Positions 36,260-46,228 are shown, counted from the stretch's first letter. The stretch is DNA of 64,000 nucleotides from Hyphomicrobium sp. (GCA_016716675.1 JADJVG010000003.1:124001-188000); one strand, 5' to 3'. Notes: generated by a model from the letters alone, not told the origin. Made by a program: numbers and translations.

Positions 36260-37558
36260 CTATTTCGAAATCCGCAGCGCCGTCAGCTTGACCGCGAAGT
36301 TGTTGAAAGCCCGTTCAAGTTCTTCAGCGTTCGCAGCATTGGCATAGTAGCCGTCGCCCGAGGTCGCACAGGCTTTCAGCGTCTGTTGCGCGTCAACTGG
36401 TGCATCGAATGCCACCGAGAAGACCACGACATCTTTGCCGGCCGCCTTCATGGCGTTGCACATCGCAATGGCCTGAGTTTTGGACCAGTTGCCGTTGTTC
36501 GTCTTGGTGCCGTGATAAGCGGTGTTGAAGCTGCCGTCCGTCATCAGAACGACCGCCTTGATGAGCTTGCCCTGACCGACGCGTGAATAGGTGTCGGGAG
36601 CGCTGTCGCCGCCGAACGTCGTGCTCCACTGTTCCGAAATAAGATTCCAGCCCCACTGCACGCCGAGGTGACCGGCGGTCCAGCCTTCAGCCGAGAAGCC
36701 ATTGACGGCTTGGATTAGGGAAGCGCGATCGTCAGACAGCGGCACGAGCGTTGCCGATGGGCATGTATAGGCATTCTTCGGCGTGTAAGCGTCGGAGTTG
36801 TCGATATCGTCGTCGCCGTCGGCCTTGACGAGGAACGGTACGCTCGAAGCGGGTGCATCGATGATGGCGGCATCCGTGCGTTCGGTCACGCATCCGTCCA
36901 GGCTGCGGTTCGCCGAAGCGTTGGCGGCGTATGAGCCAAGGTTAATTCCGGACGAGTATGGTGCCAAACCGATACGAACGCGGTTTGTGCCAGTTTTTTG
37001 TTCCGGGATGAGACGGTTGGCAAATTGTTCGAAAGCTGACTTCAAGGCGTCAATTTTGCGCTTACCGTCAACAGTTTCATTCATCGAGCCGGTGATGTCG
37101 AGCGCCATGCCAACTTCGATATCTTTCTGCTGATATGTCGCCGCCGAAGAGACAGGTATGTCCAGCGTCTCAAAACCGCCAACGCGGGCGAGGGTCATGT
37201 TCACGGAGGACTGGACATCGATGTCGACCGTTCCATTGGTGCGGTCGAGCTTTACGATCGGTAGGCCGACCGTACCCATGGCCTTGGCGGGCTTGACGTT
37301 TTCATCGAAGAACGATTTCGCGAGATCGGCAATTTCAGTGTCGGAAAGCTGACCATCGAGGAGTGCTCTGCCGGCGGCCAGAGAGGCTGCATCAACGGCG
37401 CTGATCACGCGTGAGCGCATGTCGATGGCGCGGGTGTAATCGATCGCGACAGCTCCCATGAAAAACAGCACGAATGTCATGAGGCCAAACATTAGTGCGA
37501 CGGACCCTCGCTCGTCCGAGCTGAAGGACTTTTCGGACGGCTGCCAAAGGGTGATCAT
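36260..37558 (-). CDS. TadE/TadG-like protein with von Willebrand A domain
   Basis: 432 residues from the ATG at 37558, which has GGAGA 7 nt upstream; the in-frame ATG 12 codons earlier has no such site. The N-terminal TadE-like segment is SVALMFGLMTFVLFFMGAVA, a TM anchor with pilin-like features. The vWA domain carries a MIDAS-like motif DITGSMNE (Thr in place of the first Ser) and VLMTDGSFN. Four Cys in the C-terminal half may form disulfides outside the membrane. TadG-type proteins take part in the Flp/Tad pilus system, but no other tad gene is near; it may be an orphan surface or envelope protein. Confidence 0.83.
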   Translation of the reverse strand: MITLWQPSEKSFSSDERGSVALMFGLMTFVLFFMGAVAIDYTRAIDMRSRVISAVDAASLAAGRALLDGQLSDTEIADLAKSFFDENVKPAKAMGTVGLPIVKLDRTNGTVDIDVQSSVNMTLARVGGFETLDIPVSSAATYQQKDIEVGMALDITGSMNETVDGKRKIDALKSAFEQFANRLIPEQKTGTNRVRIGLAPYSSGINLGSYAANASANRSLDGCVTERTDAAIIDAPASSVPFLVKADGDDDIDNSDAYTPKNAYTCPSATLVPLSDDRASLIQAVNGFSAEGWTAGHLGVQWGWNLISEQWSTTFGGDSAPDTYSRVGQGKLIKAVVLMTDGSFNTAYHGTKTNNGNWSKTQAIAMCNAMKAAGKDVVVFSVAFDAPVDAQQTLKACATSGDGYYANAANAEELERAFNNFAVKLTALRISK

Positions 37559-37740
37559 GTGTGTCTCCGTGATACATCGAGGCTTGATGATCACGGATGA
37601 TGCAACGCGGGTGCCGTCTTAACGGTTTGAAAAGCAACCTCCCGGGCGGCCTTTAAGTGTGGTGTAAAAGTTATGAAAATCTCGGCTAAACATTTGCTGG
37701 CGTTTGAGTTTTATTGTTTTCGCAGTTGCTCAAATTTGGC

Positions 37741-37950
37741 CTAAAAATCACTCGCGATGCCGCCCTTCTCCCAGTCACCGAAGCGCACCGGATCTGGTCC
37801 ATCCCGTCCACCGACCTCAGGCGCGGCCGGTGCGGTAGCGGAGGCTCTTTGGCGGCGGCGCTCTTCGGCTTCCGCCAGTGCGCGTTGGGCTTCCGGCGTC
37901 AGGGGCCGTGGCACCCCGGGGTCTGCGGCCTTCACATCGGTCTCTGACAT
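37741..37950 (-). CDS. DUF1674 / succinate dehydrogenase assembly factor 4 homologue
   Basis: 69 residues from the ATG at 37950. The C-terminal half ends RDGPDPVRFGDWEKGGIASDF, the invariant end of the DUF1674/SDHAF4 family (PTRYGDWexkGrxxDF type). The N-terminal part is Ala/Glu/Arg-rich and disordered. The mitochondrial homologue helps load the flavinylated succinate dehydrogenase subunit and limits oxidative damage. It is divergent from htpX. The frame is open upstream to 38091, but that extension would run through the htpX start. Confidence 0.88.
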   Translation of the reverse strand: MSETDVKAADPGVPRPLTPEAQRALAEAEERRRQRASATAPAAPEVGGRDGPDPVRFGDWEKGGIASDF

Positions 37951-38083
37951 TATAACGATCCAAATTTTGAGCCTTGCCGAGCCGATGGGTGGCAAACCCC
38001 TTAACCCGGCAGTCCATCCACCATATATACCACTCCAGCCGGCAGGCGGATGACCAAGGTGCCGCGCCGGGGGAGACCGACCC

Positions 38084-39070
38084 ATGCCCATGAACTACGC
38101 CAAGACCGCTTTGCTGCTCGCGATGCTGACCGCGATTTTCGTGGCTATGGGCGCGCTTGTCGGTGGCCGCTCCGGTCTGATGGTTGCGTTCATCATTGCA
38201 CTATTCATGAACGCTATGAGCCTTTGGAAGTCGGACACGATGGTTCTGAAGATGTTCAAGGCGCAGGAGGTCGATCCGAAGTCCGCGCCGGACTTGTATG
38301 CCTTAGTCGGTTCGCTCGCCGAACGTGCGGGCCTGCCCATGCCGCGCGTTTACATTATGAATAATCCGCAGCCCAACGCCTTCGCCACGGGGCGCAGCCC
38401 GTCGCGCTCGGCCGTCGCCATTTCAACCGGACTGCTGGAAACGCTCAATCGTGAAGAATTGGCGGGCGTCATCGCCCACGAGTTGGCTCACATCAAGAAC
38501 CGCGACACGCTGACCATGGCGGTGGCGGCGACCATCGGCGGTGCTGTCTCTATGTTTGCGCAGTATCTGCAAATCGGCGCTCTGTTCGGATCGGGCCGCG
38601 AAGATCGCGGCGGCATGGGCATGATCGGCACTCTGGCCGCGATGATCGTTGCGCCGATGGCGGCCATGCTGGTGCAGATGTCAATCAGCCGGTCGCGTGA
38701 ATATGCCGCCGACCGCATGGGCGCCATGATTGCCGGAAATCCGCTGTGGCTGGCCTCCGCGCTCAGGAAGATTAACGCCAAGGCCCGTCAAATCGTAAAC
38801 CCGCGCGCCGAGGCCATTCCGGCGGCCGCGCATATGTTCATCATCAATCCGCTCAACGGCCGCGGCATTGACAGCATGTTCTCAACGCACCCCAATGTCG
38901 ATAATCGTATCGCAGAGCTTGAAGCCTTGGCGCGCGAGATGGGCATTTCCGATTCGCTGCCGCCGAGTGATGGAGGACGAACGGATGGCGTTGAAGTCAG
39001 CGGCGGTGACCCGCGCGAAGTATGGGTTGCCGGCCAGAGCCATAGCCGCCCGCGGCGGCCGTGGGGTTGA
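38084..39070 (+). CDS. htpX: Membrane M48-family protease HtpX
   Basis: 328 residues. Two N-terminal TM segments; zinc motif HELAH at 132-136; the third ligand Glu in SREYAADRMGA; two more TM segments after the zinc motif. GGGGGAG stands 8 nt before the ATG at 38084; the ATG at 38090 fits other family starts (MNYAKTALLLAML) and may be used. It degrades misfolded inner-membrane proteins together with FtsH. The C-terminal tail (about 35 residues, SGGDPREVW...) is polar and longer than in E. coli. rsmB follows after 3 bp. Confidence 0.95.
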   Translation: MPMNYAKTALLLAMLTAIFVAMGALVGGRSGLMVAFIIALFMNAMSLWKSDTMVLKMFKAQEVDPKSAPDLYALVGSLAERAGLPMPRVYIMNNPQPNAFATGRSPSRSAVAISTGLLETLNREELAGVIAHELAHIKNRDTLTMAVAATIGGAVSMFAQYLQIGALFGSGREDRGGMGMIGTLAAMIVAPMAAMLVQMSISRSREYAADRMGAMIAGNPLWLASALRKINAKARQIVNPRAEAIPAAAHMFIINPLNGRGIDSMFSTHPNVDNRIAELEALAREMGISDSLPPSDGGRTDGVEVSGGDPREVWVAGQSHSRPRRPWG

Positions 39071-39073
39071 GGC

Positions 39074-40498
39074 GTGAGTTCCGATCAGACGGCGCCACCT
39101 TCCAAAGACGCAAAACCCAAAAAGATACTGCCACTGCGCGAGCGGCCGAGGCGCGGCAAGGACTCGAAATGGCAGACGCCGGCGCTGCGCGCTCCCGATG
39201 GCATGAATGCGCGCGATGTTGCGGTTTCGGCGTTGTTCTCGGTATTTGTTGAAAAGCGCGCCTTTGATGACGTGTTCAACAAGGCGGCGGCAACGCGCCA
39301 CTTGGAGCCGCGCGACCGTGCCTTTGCCCGCGTGATTGCGGCAACCGTGCTGCGCCATCACGGCGAACTGCGCGCGGTCATCAGCCGTTTTCTCGAAAAG
39401 CCGTTACCTGAGCACCAAGGCCGGTTGGAGCAGATTTTGCTCTCCGCCGCGGCGCAGTTGCTGTTTCTGCAAACCGCCCCGCATGCTGCGATCTCGCTCG
39501 CCGTCGATCAGTGTCGCGCGGACAAGTCAGCGGAGCGGTTCGCAAAGTTGACCAACGCCGTGTTGCGCCGGGTCAGCGATCAGGGCCCCGCTATCCTGGC
39601 GACGCTCGATCCTGTGGCGCTCAATATTCCCGCTTGGTTGCTGGCGCGCTGGCAGGCGACGTTTGGAACGGAGGTGGCGCGCGCCATCGCTGCGGCGTCG
39701 CTGATGGAAGCGCCGCTCGACCTGACGGTGAGGTCGGACGCGGCTCAGTGGGCCGATCATCTGGGCGGCATTGCATTGCCGACGGGCTCTGTGCGGTTAT
39801 CGGGTGCCGGGCGCATTGAAGAGTTGTCGGGTTACGACGACGGTGCTTGGTGGGTGCAGGACGCTGCCGCAGCACTTCCTGCAAAACTGCTCGGCGCCGT
39901 CGCCGGCAAAGATGTCGCTGACTTGTGCGCGGCGCCCGGTGGAAAGACGGCACAACTCGCCGCCGCTGGCGCGCAGGTGACGGCGGTTGACAAATCTCCG
40001 GGCCGTCTCAACCGGCTGAAAGAGAACGCCACGCGCTTAGGGCTGAATGTGGAAACGTTGGTCGGTGACGCGTCAGAATTTGCGCCGGGCCGCATGTTCG
40101 ACGCGATCCTGATCGACGCGCCGTGCACAGCAACGGGCACCGTCCGCCGCCATCCTGATATTTTGATTTTGAAGCGCGATGAAGATGTCGCCGCGCTCGC
40201 CGCCTTGCAGAGCCGCATTCTCGACGGCGCTGCGGCGTCGCTGAAGCCCGGTGGCACGCTGGTTTACTGCACCTGTTCGCTGGAGCCCGAGGAAGGCGCC
40301 AACCAGATCGACCGCTTCCTCGCTGGCCATCCGGAATTCCGCCGTTCGGAGATCGACGCGGCGGCGCTGGGGCTCGATCCATCATGGCTTTCGGCGGCCG
40401 GTGATTTGCGAACCTTGCCCTGCCACCTTGCCGATTTGCCCGCCGGAATGACCGGAATGGATGGCTTTTTTGCCGCCAAGCTGGAGCGAATGGCGTAA
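39074..40498 (+). CDS. rsmB: 16S rRNA m5C methyltransferase RsmB
   Basis: 474 residues from a GTG just 3 nt after the htpX stop. A basic N-tail is followed by a NusB-like RNA-binding domain (about 40-170) and a C-terminal class I methyltransferase: DLCAAPGGKTAQLA (SAM), IDAPCTATGTVRRHPD with the release Cys, and nucleophile Cys401 in YCTCSLEPEEG. It methylates C967 of 16S rRNA in E. coli. It belongs to the htpX-rsmB-heparinase-purH string. Confidence 0.94.
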   Translation: MSSDQTAPPSKDAKPKKILPLRERPRRGKDSKWQTPALRAPDGMNARDVAVSALFSVFVEKRAFDDVFNKAAATRHLEPRDRAFARVIAATVLRHHGELRAVISRFLEKPLPEHQGRLEQILLSAAAQLLFLQTAPHAAISLAVDQCRADKSAERFAKLTNAVLRRVSDQGPAILATLDPVALNIPAWLLARWQATFGTEVARAIAAASLMEAPLDLTVRSDAAQWADHLGGIALPTGSVRLSGAGRIEELSGYDDGAWWVQDAAAALPAKLLGAVAGKDVADLCAAPGGKTAQLAAAGAQVTAVDKSPGRLNRLKENATRLGLNVETLVGDASEFAPGRMFDAILIDAPCTATGTVRRHPDILILKRDEDVAALAALQSRILDGAAASLKPGGTLVYCTCSLEPEEGANQIDRFLAGHPEFRRSEIDAAALGLDPSWLSAAGDLRTLPCHLADLPAGMTGMDGFFAAKLERMA

Positions 40499-40617
40499 AC
40501 GCGCAGCCTCTGCACAAGCATTCGCGGTTGGCGGCCCGCCATCGCCTTGTTTTGGCGCCACAGAGCGGGTAACTCGACTCTGGGCCAAAGGGGTCCGCTT
40601 GCGGTTACGGGGAACGT

Positions 40618-42348
40618 ATGACCGGCCTGAGCCTGGCTGAACGGCTGAAAATTCGAACACTTTCCGCAGAGCAGGTGCGGCGCCGCACTCTCACGCGCGC
40701 GTTGTCGTCACCGCTGCTGCGCTGGCGCTATGGTGGTGCCGCCGCCGATCAAATCCTCATCGTGCCGCAGGAATTGCGCGCTGCCGACCCGAGCTTCTGG
40801 TTCGAAGTCGAGAATGATCATTTCGGACTAGCCTCCGAGATCGCCGATCTGAAAGGCGCGTCGCCGTTCCGCATCGTGCCGCCGAGCGACGCCTGGGCGC
40901 GTGAGTTGAACGGCTTCGGCTGGTTGCGCCATCTCGCGGCGGCGGAGAACGACGACGCTACCGCCGCAGCCCGCCAGTTTGTGCTCGATTGGATCAAGCT
41001 CAATCGCACACCAAAGGGTTTAGCTTTCGAACCTGCCGTCACCGGCAGGCGTCTGGTGTCTTGGATCGCGCAAGCCAACATGCTGTTGGAAGGCACCGAC
41101 GCTAAAACCTACATGACGATCATGTCGAGCGTGGCCGAACAGGTGGTGACGTTGAGCGCGACGTGGCGCAATGCGCCTGATGGCGTGCCGCGCATGGTCA
41201 GCCTGATCGCGCTGGTGCTTTCCGATCTCGCCGTGTCCGGGCACGACCGGAAACTGCGCGAAGCCGAAGCGGCCTTGATAGCCGAACTCAATCGCCAGAT
41301 TCTCGACGACGGTGGTCACGTTAGCCGCAATCCAACGGTGCTCGCCGATGTGATCCTCGATTTGCTGCCGCTTGGCCAATGTTTTCAGGCGCGCGGACGG
41401 CAAGCGCCCGAGCAGATTGCCGAAGTTGTCAAGAAAGCCCTGGCCTTCCTGCGGTTCATGCGCTTGGGCGATGGCATGCTCGCGCGCTTCAACGGCGTCA
41501 GCACAGGATCGCCTGCAGGGCTCGCCACCGTGCTTGGATATTCGGGCGGCGAATTGGACGCTGTCGGGTCCGCTGACGCATCGGGCTATGCGCGGCTCGA
41601 ACGTGGTGAAACCATCGTGATCGCCGATATCGGTTCGCCGCCGCCGCTTGAAGTCGCGACGGAAGCGCAAGCGGGCGCTCTGTCGTTCGAGATGACGTCG
41701 CGCGCGCGCCTCGTGTTCGTCAATGGCGGGTTTCCGGGTCCGGCCGATAGCGATTGGAATTCGGTTGCCCGCGCCACCGCCAGCCACAACACACTTTGTC
41801 TTGCCGAAACGTCGTCGTCGCGGTTGGTGCGCCACGCCAAGTTGGAAGGCATCGTCGGCGGACTTCCCATTCGCGGCCCTGATATGGTGGCGGCGCGTCT
41901 CAGCGATGAGGGCGGTAAGGCGGTACTCGCCGGCAGCCACGACGGTTATCTGCAGCGCTTTGGCCTGATGCACTTCCGCCGGATTGAATTGTCGTTGAAC
42001 GGCGAGGTCGTTGACGGCATGGATCGCCTGGAGCCCCCGCAGGGCAGTTTACGGCTCAAGGTCGATCTGCCGTATGCGATCCACTTCCATCTGCATCCCG
42101 ACTGTAAATGTCAGCGATTGCCCGGCCACGAAGGCTGCCGGATCACCGTCAATGACGGGCAAGTCTGGCAGTTCACGGCTGATGGCGCCGATATGACGAT
42201 CGAGGATGGCCTGTATTTCGTCGATAGCGCGGGACCGCGCCCGGCCCTGCAAATCGTCTTGCGCGGTGCGACGTTCGGCGAATCCGAGGTGCGTTGGCGG
42301 ATAGCGCTTACGCCGCCGGACACTGCGGCCGAGACCAGTAAGGTCTAA
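40618..42348 (+). CDS. Heparinase II/III family protein
   Basis: 576 residues: an alpha-helical toroid-like N-terminal half (WLRHLAAAENDDATAAARQF, WIAQANMLLEG, DDGGHVSRNPTVLADVILDL) and a beta-sandwich C-terminal half (ARATASHNTLCLAET and HFHLHPDCKCQR), with the His and Tyr/Asn positions expected for an alginate/heparin lyase-like fold. There is no signal peptide. In alphaproteobacteria this gene is regularly placed between rsmB and purH, but its substrate is unknown. I would not call it a true heparinase. Confidence 0.88.
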   Translation: MTGLSLAERLKIRTLSAEQVRRRTLTRALSSPLLRWRYGGAAADQILIVPQELRAADPSFWFEVENDHFGLASEIADLKGASPFRIVPPSDAWARELNGFGWLRHLAAAENDDATAAARQFVLDWIKLNRTPKGLAFEPAVTGRRLVSWIAQANMLLEGTDAKTYMTIMSSVAEQVVTLSATWRNAPDGVPRMVSLIALVLSDLAVSGHDRKLREAEAALIAELNRQILDDGGHVSRNPTVLADVILDLLPLGQCFQARGRQAPEQIAEVVKKALAFLRFMRLGDGMLARFNGVSTGSPAGLATVLGYSGGELDAVGSADASGYARLERGETIVIADIGSPPPLEVATEAQAGALSFEMTSRARLVFVNGGFPGPADSDWNSVARATASHNTLCLAETSSSRLVRHAKLEGIVGGLPIRGPDMVAARLSDEGGKAVLAGSHDGYLQRFGLMHFRRIELSLNGEVVDGMDRLEPPQGSLRLKVDLPYAIHFHLHPDCKCQRLPGHEGCRITVNDGQVWQFTADGADMTIEDGLYFVDSAGPRPALQIVLRGATFGESEVRWRIALTPPDTAAETSKV

Positions 42349-42444
42349 AGCGGCAGTTGCGCGCGTCTGGCGCTCAGCCATTTGCTTAATGCGGCGATCG
42401 TGTTAACCGGCGTCACAGCTCCAACGAGCGGGACCAGGGAAACG

Positions 42445-44034
42445 ATGACCATGGCTGATCAGAAAATTCGCCGCGCGCTGTTGTCGGTGTCCGACAAGGC
42501 CGGATTGATAGAGTTTGCGCGCGCACTCCACGAGCATGGCATTGCGCTGGTCTCGACCGGCGGCACATCCGCTGCGATCAAGGCCGCCGGCCTGCCGGTG
42601 ACGGACGTCGCCGATCTTACAGGGTTTCCTGAAATGATGGATGGTCGCGTCAAGACGCTGCATCCGAAAGTGCACGGCGGACTGCTCGCGATCCGCGGCA
42701 ACGCCGAGCACGACAAGGCATCGCGCGATCACGGCATCGCGCCGATCGATCTGCTCGTCGTCAATCTCTATCCGTTCGAGGCGACCGTCGCCAAGGGCGC
42801 GGCGTATGACGATTGCGTCGAGAACATCGATGTTGGTGGTCCGGCCATGATCCGTGGCGCTGCCAAGAACCATGACAGCGTGACGGTGATCGTCGAAGCA
42901 TCCGACTATGGGCGCGTGCTGGCCGATATTGCGGCCCATGGCGGGGCAACCACGCTGGCGCTGCGCCGCGAGCTTGCGGCCAAGGCGTTCGCACGCACAG
43001 CCGCGTATGATGCGGCGATCAGCAACTGGTTCGCGACGGAAAACAAAACTATAGCGCCCGACTGGCGTGCGTTCGGCGGTCGTCTTGGTCAGGCCTTGCG
43101 GTATGGCGAGAACCCGCATCAATCCGCTGCCATGTATGTTGCCGATTGCCGCCGCTTCGGCGTCGCAACCGCGACGCAGATCCAGGGCAAGGAACTGTCC
43201 TACAACAACATCAACGATACCGATGCCGCCTTCGAGCTGGTGTCGGAGTTTGCATCCTCGACGCCGGCGGTTGCGATTATCAAGCATGCCAATCCTTGCG
43301 GGGTGGCCGAAGGCGCTACGCTCAAGGACGCTTATCTCAAGGCGTTGAGCTGCGATCCGGTCAGCGCCTTCGGTGGCATCGTGGCGCTCAACCACACGCT
43401 TGACGCAGCCGCAGCCGAAGAAATCGCCAAGGTGTTCACCGAAGTCATTATCGCGCCCGACGCGACGGCTGAGGCCAAGGCACTTCTGGCGGCGAAGAAG
43501 AACCTGCGCCTGCTGTTGACCGGTGGGTTGGCCGATCCGGCGTCAGCCGGGCTAACCGTCAAGTCGATCGCGGGCGGCCTGCTCGTGCAATCGCGTGACT
43601 GCGGCACCGTCGATGCGCTGGACTTGAAGGTTGTCTCGAAGCGCCAGCCGACGGCGAAGGAAATGGCCGATCTCAAATTCGCATTCCGCGTCGCCAAGCA
43701 CGTCAAATCGAACGCTATCGTCTATGCGCGCGATGGCGCAACAGTCGGTATTGGTGCTGGCCAGATGAGCCGTGTCGATTCGGCTCGCATCGCCGCGCTC
43801 AAGGCGCTCGATGCCGCGAAGGCAGCGGGGTTTGCCGAGCCGATGACGCGCGGCTCTGTCGTGGCGTCGGACGCTTTCTTTCCGTTCGCCGATGGTTTGA
43901 TCACCGCTGCCGATGCGGGCGTGACGGCGGTCATTCAGCCGGGCGGATCAATGCGCGATGATGAAGTGATCAAGGCCGCAGACGAGCGTGGGTTGGCGAT
44001 GGTCTTCACCGGCATGCGCCACTTCCGCCACTAA
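42445..44034 (+). CDS. purH: Bifunctional AICAR formyltransferase / IMP cyclohydrolase
   Basis: 529 residues from the ATG at 42445 (AGGGA 4 nt upstream); the ATG at 42451 and an upstream frame to 42382 are alternatives. The N-terminal IMP cyclohydrolase domain (MGS-like) has ALVSTGGTSAAIKAAG and GRVKTLHPKVHGGLL; the C-terminal AICAR transformylase domain has ELSYNNINDTDAA, IIKHANPCGVA and a C-terminal ...RHFRH. It catalyses the last two steps of IMP synthesis. It is convergent with the Atg22-type MFS gene 9 bp away. Confidence 0.96.
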   Translation: MTMADQKIRRALLSVSDKAGLIEFARALHEHGIALVSTGGTSAAIKAAGLPVTDVADLTGFPEMMDGRVKTLHPKVHGGLLAIRGNAEHDKASRDHGIAPIDLLVVNLYPFEATVAKGAAYDDCVENIDVGGPAMIRGAAKNHDSVTVIVEASDYGRVLADIAAHGGATTLALRRELAAKAFARTAAYDAAISNWFATENKTIAPDWRAFGGRLGQALRYGENPHQSAAMYVADCRRFGVATATQIQGKELSYNNINDTDAAFELVSEFASSTPAVAIIKHANPCGVAEGATLKDAYLKALSCDPVSAFGGIVALNHTLDAAAAEEIAKVFTEVIIAPDATAEAKALLAAKKNLRLLLTGGLADPASAGLTVKSIAGGLLVQSRDCGTVDALDLKVVSKRQPTAKEMADLKFAFRVAKHVKSNAIVYARDGATVGIGAGQMSRVDSARIAALKALDAAKAAGFAEPMTRGSVVASDAFFPFADGLITAADAGVTAVIQPGGSMRDDEVIKAADERGLAMVFTGMRHFRH

Positions 44035-44043
44035 AGCGAATGC

Positions 44044-45489
44044 CTAGGCGGCGCGGCGGTTGGTCTTGACGAATAGCATCATCACCGCGCCGATGATGAG
44101 GAACGCCAGCACCGCCGACATGCCGATGCGTTGGCTGCCGGACACTTGCGTGACAAACGCCACCAGGAACGGCGCCAGGAACGCTGTGACTTTGCCCGAA
44201 AACGCGAACAGCCCGAAGAACTGGGTCATCTTCTCAGCCGGTGCCAAGCGCGCCAGCAACGAGCGGCTGGCCGCCTGAACGGGTGCGGCCACCAGACCCA
44301 CGATAACCGCGAAGGCCAGGAATACCTGCTCGCCGATCGATGTGAACGGCTTTGAGGCTTCGGCCTTCATCGCAACTTCGGTTGTAAACAGAATATGGGT
44401 CTTATCGACCGAGAGAATGCCAATGGCGCCTGCCAGCAGGATGATGAGTGCGCCGATGATGACTGTTTTTGGTCCGAGCTTGTCGTCGAGGCGTCCGCCG
44501 ATCAGCGCGCCGAACGCGCCGACAAGCGTCAACACGATGCCGAAGATGCCGAGTTCAAGCGGTCCCCAATTGAAGACGGATGCGCCGTAAATGCCGCCGA
44601 ACGTGAAGATGGCGGTCAGACCGTCGGTGTAGAGCATGCGCGCCAGTAGGAAGATCAGCAGGCTTGGCATGCTCGGTAGAGACTTGAGTGTGTCCCACAA
44701 TTCAGCGCCCGCGGATTTGCGCGACGCAAGCGTGTGGACGGGCGGGCGCTTGTCGGGCACGAACAGAAAAAATGGAATGATGAATAGCGAGAACCAGAGT
44801 GCCGCGAACGGCCCGGTGATGCGGTCGCCTTGGTGCTCGATGGCGTTCAATTGCAGCAATGGATCGAGGCCGAGCAGCGTTTTCGCTTCCTCCGGCAACG
44901 GCACGAGAAAGCCTGCGACGAGTGCGAGGCTGGCAAGACCGCCGAAATAGCCGACCGCCCATCCGGTGCCGGATAAGCGGCCGAGTTCATCCTTCGGCAC
45001 CAGCCCGGTCATGATCGCGTTGGAAAAGACGCCCATCAGTTCTGCGGCGAGTGTCGCCACAATGAAGCCGGCGAGGACCAGTGCAATCGTCGGCACGCTA
45101 GCGCCTGGTGTTGCCAGCCACAGCGTCGAGAGTCCAGCAAGGAAGACGAGCGCGAGGCCCATCATCCAGGGTTTGCGGCGGCCACGGCCATCGGCGAGAG
45201 CCCCAAGAAACGGACTGGTAATAGCGATCAGCAATCCGGCAACGGCGGCCGCATAGCCCCACAGCGATTGTCCGCACGCGGCTTTCTCACTGCCTTCCGC
45301 AATCAAAGCGCCGCAGGTCGAATTTTCAACGACGGCATTGGCGAAGTAGGGCGCGAACAGAAACGTCTGCACCAGCGTGTAATAGGGTTGGGCTGCCCAA
45401 TCGAATAGCATCCAAGACGCACGCGCCCGCAATGGTGCGCGCTCGACGGTTTCGCCCGCCGCAACGGTTGAAGTCGATGCAGCCGTCAT
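44044..45489 (-). CDS. MFS transporter, Atg22/UMF1 type
   Basis: 481 residues with about 12 TM segments. The N-terminal signature ASWMLFDWAAQPYYTLVQTF identifies the UMF1/Atg22-like MFS subgroup. Between TM1 and TM2 a loop with two Cys is seen (STCGALIAEGSEKAACGQ). In fungi Atg22 exports amino acids from the vacuole; the bacterial substrate is unknown. The start follows directly behind the TPM-domain gene, whose frame as read overlaps it by 164 bp. Confidence 0.86.
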   Translation of the reverse strand: MTAASTSTVAAGETVERAPLRARASWMLFDWAAQPYYTLVQTFLFAPYFANAVVENSTCGALIAEGSEKAACGQSLWGYAAAVAGLLIAITSPFLGALADGRGRRKPWMMGLALVFLAGLSTLWLATPGASVPTIALVLAGFIVATLAAELMGVFSNAIMTGLVPKDELGRLSGTGWAVGYFGGLASLALVAGFLVPLPEEAKTLLGLDPLLQLNAIEHQGDRITGPFAALWFSLFIIPFFLFVPDKRPPVHTLASRKSAGAELWDTLKSLPSMPSLLIFLLARMLYTDGLTAIFTFGGIYGASVFNWGPLELGIFGIVLTLVGAFGALIGGRLDDKLGPKTVIIGALIILLAGAIGILSVDKTHILFTTEVAMKAEASKPFTSIGEQVFLAFAVIVGLVAAPVQAASRSLLARLAPAEKMTQFFGLFAFSGKVTAFLAPFLVAFVTQVSGSQRIGMSAVLAFLIIGAVMMLFVKTNRRAA

Positions 45490-46177
45490 GCCTCAATCCC
45501 CCGTACAGCGTTCCCGCAGCGATTGCTTTGGGCCACCGTGTACCATGATTTCCGTGTCCGCCGTCCAAAACGATCAAATGATTTGGCAGCTCGTTCGGGT
45601 CCCGCGACCCCGGCGGGAAATGCTCGGACAAGTGGCGCCCGACCTGCTCAATGGCCTGCACAAAGCCTTCGGCTGGCCGCTTACGTGCGATTTCGCCGGT
45701 CAAGGTATCGACGATCTGTTGCCATGTGCCGGCCGGCACGCGGGCATCGATGCCGCTGTCGGCGAGGATCCTGGCGTGACGCTCGGCAACCGATACGAAA
45801 ATCAGAACGCCCGTCCGGCCAGCGGTGGTGTGCAGGTTCTGAGCGAGAAACTGCTCGGTTGCGCGGCGATGGGCATGACCGTTGCGAATGCTGCGTGGCA
45901 CGAGTGCCGTGCGGATGCGGCGCGGCCAAAGAATGGCGACCAGCGCGAGAAACACCAGAAGCTGGATCAGATAGATCCACTGCACCGGCATCCAGGTGAA
46001 ATGAATGAGCGGCCACGGCACGATCAAGGCGGCCAGCGCCGCCCATAGAAACGGCACGTAGGTATAGGAGCTGCTTGCCTCCGTCACGACGGCGACGATC
46101 TCGCCCGACGTGGTGCTTTCGGCAGCCGTGATGGCGTCCGAGATGCGTGCCCGTTCCTGGTCAGAAAACATGCTCAT
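45326..46177 (-). CDS. TPM-domain membrane protein (C-terminus uncertain)
   Basis: Begins MSMFSDQERARISDAITAAE, a TPM-like N-terminus, with two TM segments (VPFLWAALAALIVPWPLIHF and IYLIQLLVFLALVAILWP), then a TPM domain (TTAGRTGVLIFVSVAERHARIL, DARVPAGTWQQIVDTLTGEI) ending at DPNELPNHLIVLD, where homologues normally stop. As read, the frame runs about 75 residues further into the MFS gene. A one-base shift at the run 45567-45570 would end the protein close to the MFS ATG. The TPM fold occurs in phosphatases and in Psb27-like repair factors. Probably in one operon with lemA and the second TPM gene. Confidence 0.75.
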   Translation of the reverse strand: MSMFSDQERARISDAITAAESTTSGEIVAVVTEASSSYTYVPFLWAALAALIVPWPLIHFTWMPVQWIYLIQLLVFLALVAILWPRRIRTALVPRSIRNGHAHRRATEQFLAQNLHTTAGRTGVLIFVSVAERHARILADSGIDARVPAGTWQQIVDTLTGEIARKRPAEGFVQAIEQVGRHLSEHFPPGSRDPNELPNHLIVLDGGHGNHGTRWPKAIAAGTLYGGLRHDGCIDFNRCGGRNRRARTIAGACVLDAIRLGSPTLLHAGADVSVRALLRQCRR

Positions 46178-46228
46178 GATGGAGTTCTCTCACAGGGTTT
46201 GGCTTTCACAGGTTTTCGAGACCATTCG

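Noticed and set aside
40618..42348. True heparin-degrading enzyme
   Set aside because: The family name is structural; there is no signal peptide or uronate pathway nearby, and the rsmB-purH context is general in this class.
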